Below the pieces are notes generated by a model. That model had not been told where the DNA came from and did no database searches. It saw nothing but the letters and a program-made list of their open reading frames with translations. From Aquimarina atlantica (GTDB lineage: Bacteria; Bacteroidota; Bacteroidia; Flavobacteriales; Flavobacteriaceae), in assembly GCF_000626715.1 (NCBI RefSeq), contig NZ_AQRA01000001.1:124001-188000 (forward strand): a DNA stretch of 64,000 bases. Direction: 5' to 3'. Below are positions 35,012 to 43,862 of the stretch, piece by piece. Position numbers and translations under genes: made by a program. Every line of letters starts with the position of its first letter. Position 1 is the first letter of the stretch.

Positions 35012-37255
35012 ATGAGTAAAATGAAAATAACTGAAGACCCCAAAAAAATAAGGATTTATGGAGCTGGCGGGCATTCTCAAGTCATACGAGAAGTATTAGA
35101 AGAGAACGGTTATGAAGTAACCGAAACTTTTGACGATAAACCTTCTGGACGCCATTATGCGTCTAAGAATGTAACTTCTGGGGCAAGAAGAAATCTAAAA
35201 GAATTTCCGCATAAAGGATATCCTGTAATTGTGGCAGTAGGTATCAATGCAGAAAGAGCAGAAATAGCTGGTTTTCTAAAAAGTGATTTTGAAAAGGCGA
35301 TACACCATTCAGCAATTATAGCTCCAACTGCAAAAATAGGAGAAGGTACCGTTGTTTTTGCAGGAGCGATCATTCAACCCAATACGGTTATAGGAGAACA
35401 TGTAATTATAAATACTGCGGCAAGCATAGATCATGATAATGTTATTGGAAATTTTGCGCATATCTCACCAAAAGCTGCTTTATGTGGCCATGTTGAGGTA
35501 GGAGAAGGTTCACATGTTGGAGTTGGTGCCGTTGTAATACCAAAGGTGAAAATAGGAAAATGGTGTACCATTGGAGCAGGAGCAGTAGTTTTAAAAGACG
35601 TTCCTGATTATTCTACAGTTGTTGGTAATCCTGGTAAAATTATAAAAACAAAACTCACAGACTTGAAGCTTAATAACAAACCAAAATCGTCAGAAATCAC
35701 TTTTATTGGTTCAGGAATTTCATCATCCTTCACTATTTTACATTTCTTGGATCTTATCGAACACCATAAGACAAAAAGAAAGATCAATATCAATATAATT
35801 GATAAATATCGAGAGTTTCACTCAGGGATACCTTATGGATCAAGATCTGGTTTTTCGGTTCATCTTATAACATCTTTAAAAAACTTTTTGCCAGAACCAG
35901 AATTAGGAAAATTTATTAAATGGCTTAATAACAATAAGAATTGGTTATTAGATGAACTAAAAAAAGATGGAGGTACCTTATCTTCAGAATGGATTACCAA
36001 GCATGAAGATAAAATTAAAAATAATGAGTGGGAAGATCTTTTTATTCCTCGTCGTTTTTTTGGATGGTATATCAATGAAAAAGTAAAGAATAGACTAGAA
36101 GAATTTAAAATTAAAGGCGCTATTGATGTTAATTATATCAATGCAGAAGTGATCGATATAGAAAAATCAGAAAATACATATGAATTGTCTCTGGATAACA
36201 AAGACACTGTTTTTTCTGAAAAAGTTATCTTATCTGTTGGTTCTCTACCAGTTAATCACCTTTGGAAAGAAGAAGATATAGTAGAAGAGGATAATTTACT
36301 TTTTATAAATGATCCCTATGGTTCTGAGTTAAAGACAACTTTAGAGAAAATAGACAGCTTTCTCGAAAAGCAATCAGGAAAGAAAACTAATGTGCTTATA
36401 GTTGGAGCCAATGCGAGTGGATTAGAGTTACTGTATAAATTAAATGATGTCGAAAAAATAAAGTCTGAAATCAATAAATTCATTATTCTTTCTACTCAGG
36501 GGTTATTACCAGATGCTGTTATTGATGAAGAACGAAAAAAAGAATATACACCTTTTAATTTACAGGCATTAACCAAAGAAAAAAATATAACCGCAGAAAT
36601 TATTGCAGAAGCAACATTTAAAGATTTGGATTATGCCGATCAGATTCATTTGGGAGCAGCATCTACAGTAGATATTATATCAAAAGCTTTTGGTAGTTTA
36701 TTAAATAAGTTAAACCCAGAAGAACTAAAAAAGTTTGCATGCTATTATGGTAATGAAATAGGGAGAAGACAACGATGTGCAGGTTTTCATTACTCTAAAA
36801 CCATTGATGAATTGAAACAGGAAAATCGTTTTGATCATATAGCAGGACGATTTAGAGATATTAATATTGAAGCTGCGGGAGAATATTCTTTAGAATATTT
36901 AGATACAAAATCTGGGAAAAACAAAACCTATGAAGATTCTGTGGGTATAGTGATTAATTGTGTGGGGAGTACAAATCTAACCAAACAAAATATCCCAGAA
37001 TTGTTAAAGAAATTAATAAAGAAAGGATATTGCAAACCTAATGATTCTAAGATAGGATTCGAGGTTAATGAGCAATTAGAAGCTTCTGATAATTTACATA
37101 TTGTCGGACCATTATTAGCAGGAAATGTGTTTGATGGGAAGGCTGTGTGGCATGTAGAACATTGTGGTAGAATTATATGGTTATCACAAGTGTTATCTGA
37201 AAAAATGAATGATTACTTTTTTAAAAAAACTGAATTAAAAGAAAAACCTATATAG
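35012..37255 (+). CDS. Fusion of PglD-type acetyltransferase with FAD/NAD(P)-binding protein
   Basis: A 747-residue fusion. Residues about 8-215 are a complete NeuD/PglD-type acyltransferase: IRIYGAGGHSQVIREVLEE, then hexapeptides with NTAASIDHDNVIGN and ending GNPGKII. Residues about 227-740 form an FAD/NAD(P)-binding protein: ITFIGSGISSS (Gly233, Gly235) as the first Rossmann motif, FHSGIPYG, and a second dinucleotide motif VLIVGANASGLE at about 460. The C-terminal GPLLAGNVFDG...WHVEH resembles the flavin-closing region of this group. The second half looks like the NAD_binding_9 class, whose chemistry is poorly known. Fusion implies a sugar modified both by oxidation/reduction and by acetylation; this is inference. 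Confidence 0.75.
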   Translation: MSKMKITEDPKKIRIYGAGGHSQVIREVLEENGYEVTETFDDKPSGRHYASKNVTSGARRNLKEFPHKGYPVIVAVGINAERAEIAGFLKSDFEKAIHHSAIIAPTAKIGEGTVVFAGAIIQPNTVIGEHVIINTAASIDHDNVIGNFAHISPKAALCGHVEVGEGSHVGVGAVVIPKVKIGKWCTIGAGAVVLKDVPDYSTVVGNPGKIIKTKLTDLKLNNKPKSSEITFIGSGISSSFTILHFLDLIEHHKTKRKININIIDKYREFHSGIPYGSRSGFSVHLITSLKNFLPEPELGKFIKWLNNNKNWLLDELKKDGGTLSSEWITKHEDKIKNNEWEDLFIPRRFFGWYINEKVKNRLEEFKIKGAIDVNYINAEVIDIEKSENTYELSLDNKDTVFSEKVILSVGSLPVNHLWKEEDIVEEDNLLFINDPYGSELKTTLEKIDSFLEKQSGKKTNVLIVGANASGLELLYKLNDVEKIKSEINKFIILSTQGLLPDAVIDEERKKEYTPFNLQALTKEKNITAEIIAEATFKDLDYADQIHLGAASTVDIISKAFGSLLNKLNPEELKKFACYYGNEIGRRQRCAGFHYSKTIDELKQENRFDHIAGRFRDINIEAAGEYSLEYLDTKSGKNKTYEDSVGIVINCVGSTNLTKQNIPELLKKLIKKGYCKPNDSKIGFEVNEQLEASDNLHIVGPLLAGNVFDGKAVWHVEHCGRIIWLSQVLSEKMNDYFFKKTELKEKPI

Positions 37256-37293
37256 TACTAATAAACAACCATACCTAACTAATATTTTTACAA

Positions 37294-38382
37294 TTGGAGC
37301 AAAATTACAAACTGTTAATTAAAAACCTGGATGAAAATTCAAACATCATAGAATATAAGGCGCTCCTTCAAGAAAAATGGAACAATAATGTATATTATTC
37401 GGCTGAGCATTTGTTACATTTTGAGAAGGATTCTGATACGCTAAAATACTTTTTGTTTGAAAAAGATAACAAACCTCTTATTCTAATGCCTTTTGTTTTT
37501 AGAGAAATAAAAATAAAAGATCAGAAACACCCGTATTTCGATGTTACAAGCCCATATGGCTATAGTGGACCTTTGTTTAATGATACTGTTACAGAAGAAG
37601 ATATTGCTCAATTTTGGGACAATGTTGATCAATGGTATATGGATCATAATGTAGTAACAGAGTTTATTCGATTTAGTTTAAATGGAAACCACAAAAAATA
37701 TTCGGGATGTTTAACCAATACATTATCCAATGTTAGAGGACATCTTTTAGAAAATTTTGACGATCAATGGGTAGGATTTTTACCCAAAGTTAGGAATAAC
37801 TACAGAAAGGCCGTAAATCACAATTTAGTGTTTAAAATATTTCATAAGCATGAAATAACAAAAGATATCATTAAAATTTTTAATGATATCTATGTGAATA
37901 CGATGAACCGCAATAATGCAGATCGTATTTATTTTTTCTCCAATACGTATTTTGAAAACCTGATATTATCTAATTTAGATAATTTTTCTATTGCCATTGC
38001 CTATTACGAGGGTATCCCAATTTCTATTGAACTTATTATTGGTTATAAGGATACTATTTTTGCATTTCTTGGAGGAACAAATGCAGAGTATTTTAGTTAT
38101 AGACCCAATGATTTTCTTAGAGTAAAAATTATAGAATGGGCGATCAAAAATAAGATTACATATTATGTTTTAGGAGGAGGTATGAAAGATGGTGACGGAT
38201 TATACAGGCATAAAAAATCACTTTTTCCAAAAGATGAAGATGTAATTTTTCATACCGGTAGAAAAATTATTAACGAAAAGGTTTATGATGAGTTATGCCT
38301 CTCTGCTAATCCAGAATATTCTCCTGTTCATAAAGAGAATGTAAAAGATTATTTTTTTCCTTTTTATAGATTAAGTATATGA
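37294..38382 (+). CDS. FemAB/GNAT-like (PF13480-type) acyltransferase 1
   Basis: A 362-residue protein starting with TTG, the only in-frame start that keeps the first domain. Residues about 160-340 follow the FemAB-related acetyltransferase pattern: VRNNYRKAVNH, then FAFLGGTNAEYF, and NKITYYVLGGGMKDGDGLYRHKKSLFP at the end. Members attach amino-acyl or acyl groups to amines of cell-wall or polysaccharide precursors. Its stop overlaps the next gene by four bases (ATGA). The donor could be the product carried by ACP 2 or an aminoacyl-tRNA; neither can be decided here. Confidence 0.65.
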   Translation: MEQNYKLLIKNLDENSNIIEYKALLQEKWNNNVYYSAEHLLHFEKDSDTLKYFLFEKDNKPLILMPFVFREIKIKDQKHPYFDVTSPYGYSGPLFNDTVTEEDIAQFWDNVDQWYMDHNVVTEFIRFSLNGNHKKYSGCLTNTLSNVRGHLLENFDDQWVGFLPKVRNNYRKAVNHNLVFKIFHKHEITKDIIKIFNDIYVNTMNRNNADRIYFFSNTYFENLILSNLDNFSIAIAYYEGIPISIELIIGYKDTIFAFLGGTNAEYFSYRPNDFLRVKIIEWAIKNKITYYVLGGGMKDGDGLYRHKKSLFPKDEDVIFHTGRKIINEKVYDELCLSANPEYSPVHKENVKDYFFPFYRLSI

Positions 38383-39554
38383 AAAAGGTCCAGATAGATT
38401 ATTTTTTTGAGCTTTTTGAAAAAGGATTGATACCAAAAATATTTCCTAAGATTAGTAATTTAGAAAGTGAAGAAGGACTGATCAATCCAGATTATGATGA
38501 GAAGCTAATAAACAACCCAGATAGAGTCTATTCGGTTTTTTTCATAGCTGATTATTTGAAACCTGAGCTTAATAGAAAGGTATTTAATCTAAAAAGAGTT
38601 CATCAGTTTTTTAAAGGTTATGCTATTTTTCTAGATGGTTTTGCAAGTGCAGATGCTTATGTAAAATATCGTTTCAGGAGCAATGCAAAAGGAATAAGAA
38701 GAAGAGTAAAACGACTCGAATCGTGTTTTCAGATTTCATATAAAACATATTATGGTGCTATAGGAGAGGAGAAGTATAATCTATTGATGGACTGTTTAGA
38801 AAAAATGTTGATCAGAAGATTTAAAGAGCGCAATGATGTGAGTCAAAGCCTTATTCGTTGGGATCACTATAAAAGCATATATTTTTCTTTGATCAATCAA
38901 AAAAAAGCATCATTGTTTGTTGTTTATGATAATGACACCCCAATAGTTATATCACTTAATAATCATTTTCATGGACAACTATTTAGTGCAATATCATCAT
39001 ATGACATTGATTACCGAAAATTTAGTTTAGGGAGCGTAGAGATTTATAAGAAATTAGATTGGTGTATTGCTAATAATCATAAGTCTTATGAGATGGGGAT
39101 GGGAGATCTTACTTACAAACGAGAATGGTGCAATCATATTTATAATTTTGAACACCAAATAATCTATCCTAAAAAATCTATTTCTGCTACTGCCAGTGCT
39201 ACTATCGAATATTTGAAAGTAAGTTTTAAAGAGCTTATTTTTAAAATAGCTTATGTTCGATATAAAAAATATAAAGCAAAGCGAAAAAAGAGTACTGTTA
39301 CCATACAGGAGTCAAAATATCAGGTATTACCTATAGTAGAGGCACAGTATGATAAGCAATACCCTATAATAGATTATAATAGTGCCGAGTATAATTTTTT
39401 AAGAAAAATTGTATTTGACTTTCTGTATACTAGTATAGAAAAAGTATCAGATGTTAGAGTGTTAAAAGTATTAGAAGAAGAAAATACATATTTGATTATT
39501 GGGAAATCGAAGATGCAAAAAATTGTTTTTGAAACCAGTTCACATATTGCCTAA
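38379..39554 (+). CDS. FemAB/GNAT-like (PF13480-type) acyltransferase 2
   Basis: A 391-residue protein translationally coupled to the preceding one. RSNAKGIRRRVKRLE (about 95-109) and the C-terminal NHKSYEMGMGDLTYKREW parallel the fold blocks of its neighbour, so it is of the same superfamily, although overall similarity is low. A Lys-rich stretch (YKKYKAKRKKS) separates this domain from about 85 C-terminal residues of unknown role. Both proteins probably modify the same polysaccharide precursor. It is the last gene of the second block. Confidence 0.6.
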   Translation: MKKVQIDYFFELFEKGLIPKIFPKISNLESEEGLINPDYDEKLINNPDRVYSVFFIADYLKPELNRKVFNLKRVHQFFKGYAIFLDGFASADAYVKYRFRSNAKGIRRRVKRLESCFQISYKTYYGAIGEEKYNLLMDCLEKMLIRRFKERNDVSQSLIRWDHYKSIYFSLINQKKASLFVVYDNDTPIVISLNNHFHGQLFSAISSYDIDYRKFSLGSVEIYKKLDWCIANNHKSYEMGMGDLTYKREWCNHIYNFEHQIIYPKKSISATASATIEYLKVSFKELIFKIAYVRYKKYKAKRKKSTVTIQESKYQVLPIVEAQYDKQYPIIDYNSAEYNFLRKIVFDFLYTSIEKVSDVRVLKVLEEENTYLIIGKSKMQKIVFETSSHIA

Positions 39555-39607
39555 ATGATGTCGTTTTTTTACAATCCTGGCATTGTAAGTCGGTATATAT
39601 TTGTGAT

Positions 39608-39886
39608 ATGAAAAAAACAGTTATAGCACGATTAAGTGTACAGAAAGAAAGTAGTGAACAATTTTTGATACATGCAAAAAAGATGGTTCGGGAAAGTAAT
39701 TTAGAGGAAGATTGTATGACCTATCGTTTATATCAGGAAATAGATGTCGATACAGAATTTATTTTTTATGAAGAATATACGGATATGAAGGCAGTTGATA
39801 CACATAATTCTTCGAATCATTTTAAAGAGTTTATCTCACAGGTATCCTCAATGCTTACATCAGAACCAATAATAGAAGTCTTCTAA
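39608..39886 (+). CDS. ABM-family (antibiotic biosynthesis monooxygenase-like) small protein
   Basis: A 92-residue ferredoxin-like fold protein. VIARLSVQKESSEQFL at the start, the TYRLYQE strand and IFYEEYTDMKAVDTHNSSNHFKEF match the ABM / putative quinol monooxygenase family, which acts as dimers on quinones or aldehydes, or as heme-degrading enzymes. The His in the HNSSNHF loop is conserved in many members. The stop directly abuts the TTG start of an AraC regulator, so the two are a likely operon unrelated to polysaccharide synthesis. Confidence 0.8.
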   Translation: MKKTVIARLSVQKESSEQFLIHAKKMVRESNLEEDCMTYRLYQEIDVDTEFIFYEEYTDMKAVDTHNSSNHFKEFISQVSSMLTSEPIIEVF

Positions 39887-40702
39887 TTGTTAATCCATAA
39901 AACGTCATATAAACCTAATAAAAGCTTGGCAAAATATGTTGACCGGATTTATGTGCTAAAACATTCGGAGGCATTTAAACTACCCGCTATTTTGCCGGGC
40001 ACTGGTTTAGAATTGCTATTTCATACTCATAAACCATTACTAATAAATAATCATAAATGTGATCATGGACATATTATTTGCCCTAGAAATTCAATAGTAC
40101 ACATAAATGAGTTTAGTGATGTTTCTTTTATATCTGTTCGATTTAAAAGCGGGGCTTTTCGTCATTTTTCTTCAATACCATATACAGAGCTAAATAATCA
40201 GTTTGCTTCTGTCGAGGATATTTGGGGAACTAAGGGAAAGGATTTTTTAGAAAAGCTAAATGAGTATCGTACTATTAATGATAAAATTAAGTGTATAGAA
40301 TCTTTTTTACTTAAATGTTTATATGATTACCATGATAAGCAAGACGAAAAATGGGATACTATCATGCATTCTTTATATAAACAGTATAATTCAATTTCTT
40401 TAAAAGAATTAGCTGCCTATACTAATTTGAGTTATCGACAATTTGAAAGAAATTTTAAATCTCAATTTGGCATTACGCCAAAGAAAATTCAACGAATTAT
40501 ACGGTTTGAAGCCACGGTAAAAAAGATACTGTTAAACAGGAATTCAGAATATTTATCCACTGCATTAGATCATGGTTATTACGATCAAAGTCATTTTATT
40601 AATGAATTTCAGTGTTTTGCCAAAGAAAAGCCTTCTGATTACTTTGTAGCAAAAAATTATGAACATCACTTTTATGATAAATCGATAAAAGCACTAGAAT
40701 GA
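39887..40702 (+). CDS. AraC-family transcriptional regulator
   Basis: A 271-residue regulator. The N-terminal half (AILPGTGLELLFHTH) resembles the sensing domain found in AraC regulators of Bacteroidota (DUF6597-like), and residues about 165-262 hold the two helix-turn-helix units: SLKELAAYTNLSYRQFERNF and ALDHGYYDQSHFINEFQCF. It starts with TTG directly after the ABM stop (TAATTG); no in-frame ATG is available nearby. It probably controls the ABM gene, and a role in the flanking polysaccharide genes cannot be excluded. Confidence 0.88.
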   Translation: MLIHKTSYKPNKSLAKYVDRIYVLKHSEAFKLPAILPGTGLELLFHTHKPLLINNHKCDHGHIICPRNSIVHINEFSDVSFISVRFKSGAFRHFSSIPYTELNNQFASVEDIWGTKGKDFLEKLNEYRTINDKIKCIESFLLKCLYDYHDKQDEKWDTIMHSLYKQYNSISLKELAAYTNLSYRQFERNFKSQFGITPKKIQRIIRFEATVKKILLNRNSEYLSTALDHGYYDQSHFINEFQCFAKEKPSDYFVAKNYEHHFYDKSIKALE

Positions 40703-40704
40703 TA

Positions 40705-41676
40705 TTAGTTTTTTATAAAGTTAATATCTCTCAAATATTGTGTAATATTCTTTGCTATGATATCTCTACCATGATTGTTCCAATGCCTGTCATAGATCAG
40801 CGTAGTAGAGCGATCAGAAGTTTCAAAAGAGGCTGAGAAATCAATGTAATTAAATCCATTTTTTTCTAAATACGATAAAAATAGAGGGCTTGTTATCCTG
40901 GAGTCTAAAAGAAGTGTAAATCGTTTTTTATCATATCCGTATTTAGAAACCAAACTTTTGAAGTTGGCCAGATATTTTTCTTCATTTTCCTTTTTAATTC
41001 TCAACGTTTCGGCTTCATCTATCGCAACTGTCTTTTTCTTAGGTTTAAAAATATTAATTAGTCGATACATGAGTTCCTGAGGAGGGTCTAAAATCCCAAT
41101 ACTTTTGCAATACACTATTAACTTACTTTTTTTAAGCATTTTGTTTATAGGGGATTCTAAAGCTAATCGACTATTAACAACCTGATATTCTGCACGGGTT
41201 AGGTCGTTAGAGAATTTTATACCTAAAATAACGTGATCAATAAGGTCGAATTGCGATGCATACGAATGTACCAGATGTAGTTGATCTGCAAAATCATAGC
41301 CGGCATAGCCATATTCATATACTTCAATTTCGGGAATAACATTTTCAATCTTTTTACCAATAGAGTTGTAGTAGTTTTGATGAAACCCTTCTATAAACGA
41401 ATCTCCAACCAATGCTACTTCTATTTTATCTTTTGTAGGTGTAAATTCTCTATAAGAATTATATCCTGTTGTATTAATATGATATTCCGAAAAATTTTGT
41501 CTTCTGTTTCCGGTAACCGAAAAACCATTTTGGTTTGGTTTCCATTTTTCTACTTTATATTCGTCGAGAAATCGGGTAGGAGTGTCTTTTCCTAAATGAA
41601 AAACACGTACTAACCCTTCTAATACGATAAGTATTAAAAAAACATATAAGATACTTTTGACTATAAGTTTTTTCAT
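40705..41676 (-). CDS. SGNH-like partner of MBOAT 6
   Basis: A 323-residue protein with an N-terminal anchor (about 6-22). VALVGDSFIEGFH gives nucleophile Ser93, and YDRHWNNHG gives Asp296 and His298, a DxH arrangement that recalls AlgJ/AlgX (DTHW). It resembles the partner of MBOAT 5 in the GxSFxEGF block. It lies 54 bases downstream of MBOAT 6 on the minus strand, a looser spacing than in the other five modules. Its stop is 2 bases from the convergent AraC stop, with no terminator in between. Confidence 0.7.
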   Translation of the reverse strand: MKKLIVKSILYVFLILIVLEGLVRVFHLGKDTPTRFLDEYKVEKWKPNQNGFSVTGNRRQNFSEYHINTTGYNSYREFTPTKDKIEVALVGDSFIEGFHQNYYNSIGKKIENVIPEIEVYEYGYAGYDFADQLHLVHSYASQFDLIDHVILGIKFSNDLTRAEYQVVNSRLALESPINKMLKKSKLIVYCKSIGILDPPQELMYRLINIFKPKKKTVAIDEAETLRIKKENEEKYLANFKSLVSKYGYDKKRFTLLLDSRITSPLFLSYLEKNGFNYIDFSASFETSDRSTTLIYDRHWNNHGRDIIAKNITQYLRDINFIKN

Positions 41677-41730
41677 GTGACTTTTAAATTATATCGTAAT
41701 GCTTTTTTTATTGTCATTATCTATTTTTAA

Positions 41731-43182
41731 TTAGAATTGGAAATAAATAAATGATCTGTCTATATTGTCATCAAAGAACAATAACATTCCTAAAATTACT
41801 AAAGTATATGCAACGAATCTCACGATTTTAGATTTAAATTTAAAAGGAGCACGCTCGTCTCTTCTGATTCTAAATTCATATAAAACAAAAAGTCCTAGTA
41901 AGATAAAATAATCTATCATGCGATACCCTAATGGGTGTTGATAGGTTTCGTAAGAAAAATTCGCATATATCTGTTCTAAAAAACCAAAAGCATCTGTAAT
42001 AGACTCAGATCTAAAGAATACTCTAGAGAATGTGACCAATATAAAAGTGAGTAAAATTTGTGAAATTTCTGTTAATGAAGGAAACCAGCGATTTTCTGCT
42101 ACTACAGTATTCATATAAATACGATTTCGACCCATTAAAAAAACAGGAATGTATAAAGCAGCATGAATTGCTCCCCATACAATAAAAGTCCAGTTTGCAC
42201 CATGCCAAAAACCACTTACTAAGAAAATAATAATAATATTTCTAACCGATTTTAGTTTACTTACTCTGCTTCCGCCAAGAGGAATGTATACGTAATGTCT
42301 AAACCAGGTGGATAAAGAAACGTGCCATCGCTGCCAATATTCGGCAACATTTCTAGAAAATGTTGGAAACTTAAAATTAGACATTAATTCTATTCCAAAT
42401 AGTTTGGCAGTTCCTATAGCAATATCAGAATACCCACTAAAATCTCCATAAACCTGAAAACTAAAAAGTGATACACCAAGGATTAAAGTAGAAGCAGAAT
42501 AATCGTTGTAATTAAGAAAGATATCATCTACAATTGGAGCGATAGAATCTGCAATAACTACTTTTTTAAATAATCCCCAAAGTATAAGTTTTAGACCTTC
42601 TGTGCATTGTACGTAATTAAAAAATCTTTTGGCGGTGATTTGTGATAAGAGATTAGAAGCTCTTTCTATAGGTCCAGCAACTAATTGAGGGAAAAAACTA
42701 ACAAATGTTGCAAATGCAATAAAATTCTTGGTAGGAGTTAATCTTTTGTAATAAATATCTAATGAATACGACATGGTCTGAAACGTATAAAAAGATATTC
42801 CCACAGGTAAAATAATCTGTAATGTCCAGGTGCTTTTAAGTTCGTATCCAAAAACAGAAAGAAAATCTACCCAGGACCCTATAAAAAAATTGTAGTATTT
42901 AAAGAAGCCTAAAAGACCTATGTTAAAAATTACACTTACCCATAACCAGGCTTTTCTTTTTGAAGTAGAGTCATTGGTGTAAATAGTCTGACCAATAAAA
43001 AAGTCAACAACTGTACTTGCAAGTATAAGAAATAGAAACCTCCAATCCCATAAGCCATAAAAGATATAACTGGCAATAAGTATAAATAAATTCTGGACCT
43101 GAATTTTTTTATAGAAAATAAACCAGTAAAGAACGAAAACGACTGGCAGGAATATAAAAAAATCTAAAGAATTAAATAACAT
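41731..43182 (-). CDS. MBOAT O-acyltransferase 6
   Basis: A 483-residue MBOAT protein with YWQRWHVSLSTWFRHYVYI, PLGGSRVS and catalytic His327 in SGFWHGANWTF. It begins MLFNSLDFFIFLPVVFVLYW and ends in FIYFQF. It is most like MBOATs 3 and 5 (LPVGISFYTFQTMSYSLDIYY, FFPQLVAGPIERASN). It is the only copy on the minus strand and is separated from the rest by the ABM-AraC pair, so this module may have been copied or inverted out of the main run; this is inference. Confidence 0.93.
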   Translation of the reverse strand: MLFNSLDFFIFLPVVFVLYWFIFYKKIQVQNLFILIASYIFYGLWDWRFLFLILASTVVDFFIGQTIYTNDSTSKRKAWLWVSVIFNIGLLGFFKYYNFFIGSWVDFLSVFGYELKSTWTLQIILPVGISFYTFQTMSYSLDIYYKRLTPTKNFIAFATFVSFFPQLVAGPIERASNLLSQITAKRFFNYVQCTEGLKLILWGLFKKVVIADSIAPIVDDIFLNYNDYSASTLILGVSLFSFQVYGDFSGYSDIAIGTAKLFGIELMSNFKFPTFSRNVAEYWQRWHVSLSTWFRHYVYIPLGGSRVSKLKSVRNIIIIFLVSGFWHGANWTFIVWGAIHAALYIPVFLMGRNRIYMNTVVAENRWFPSLTEISQILLTFILVTFSRVFFRSESITDAFGFLEQIYANFSYETYQHPLGYRMIDYFILLGLFVLYEFRIRRDERAPFKFKSKIVRFVAYTLVILGMLLFFDDNIDRSFIYFQF

Positions 43183-43464
43183 TTATATGGTGTATAATTA
43201 TAAAATTCGGAGAAGGGGTATACAAAGAAATATTACGAAAATATCTCATTGCTTTTGAAGGGCATAAATTTTGTGTATTTAATTTTATAAATCAAATAAT
43301 TATGAAGTTATTTTTTATTTCATACATAAATAATAGGTTTTGTTATCAAAAAATGGTGATGACCGGGGGAAATCCCCCTGTTTATAAATAGGTGTTATCC
43401 CCATGAAATTAACTTATTATTAAACTATACTTGTACTACCAAAAATAGTTTACAAAAAAGTAAT

Positions 43465-43551
43465 ATGAAAAGTGAATTTTGGTGGTGCATTATGTTTAAT
43501 TTTGCGGTAAATTATGATTTTAGATTTAAATTCGTTTTTTATTACAAGTAG
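43465..43551 (+). CDS. Possible 28-residue small ORF in the leader region
   Basis: ATG at 43465 opens a 28-codon frame rich in aromatic and basic residues (begins MKSEFWWC, ends YYK), about 30 bases downstream of a TATACTTG element. No homologue is recognised and an ORF this short can occur by chance in A/T-rich DNA. It would be a leader peptide or nothing; I lean towards the latter. Confidence 0.15.
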   Translation: MKSEFWWCIMFNFAVNYDFRFKFVFYYK

Positions 43552-43679
43552 TTTTATGGAGTATCTATAATACTTTTCTTACGGGATTTCCGTATTGTAA
43601 GACAATATTTAGGTAAACGTGAGTCATTGAACGTTTTTTTTAAGTATTCTGTCTAAAAAATTAGATTTTGAGTTGTTAA

Positions 43680-43707
43680 TTGATTTAACTAGACTATTTT
43701 AGCTTTG
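43680..43707 (+). promoter_or_regulatory. Putative promoter of the aminotransferase-dehydratase genes
   Basis: TTG at 43680-43682, a 17-base spacer and TAGCTTTG at 43700-43707 agree with the Bacteroidota TTG / TAnnTTTG promoter. A transcript would have a leader of about 150 bases before the ATG at 43863. Confidence 0.45.
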
Positions 43708-43862
43708 GAAAACAAATTTAGAGTAAGTTCAAAAAAGGAAGTTCTACCCCCCTTCTTCCAGCGTTTTTTAGATTGTCATCGTAAAGATTTGACTAATTAC
43801 TATGCTTATTGTGTAGTTATTATGTCGATAGGAAATTATTGTTCATTATTAATGGGAAAATT

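Larger units (their letters stand above)
43183..43862. other. Long intergenic region with putative promoters
   Basis: A 680-base stretch between the minus-strand MBOAT 6 and the plus-strand aminotransferase. It contains GGGGG-AAAT-CCCCC at 43365-43378, a TATACTTG element at 43426-43433, a possible 28-codon ORF at 43465-43551, a TACGG-GATTT-CCGTA dyad at 43580-43594, and a TTG-N17-TAGCTTTG promoter candidate at 43680-43707. The G/C runs stand out in an otherwise A/T-rich stretch. No RNA gene is recognised. Confidence 0.6.

Noticed and set aside
41281..41595. A 104-codon open frame on the + strand
   Set aside because: It is antisense to the SGNH partner of MBOAT 6 and reads as hydrophobic low-complexity sequence.
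43737..43759. A GGAAG...CTTCC hairpin near the C-run before the aminotransferase gene
   Set aside because: Only 5 base pairs with a loop of 13; too weak to call an attenuator.
43809..43862. An upstream TTG start for the aminotransferase
   Set aside because: The 18 added residues are not part of the family, and an ATG at 43863 is at the usual place.
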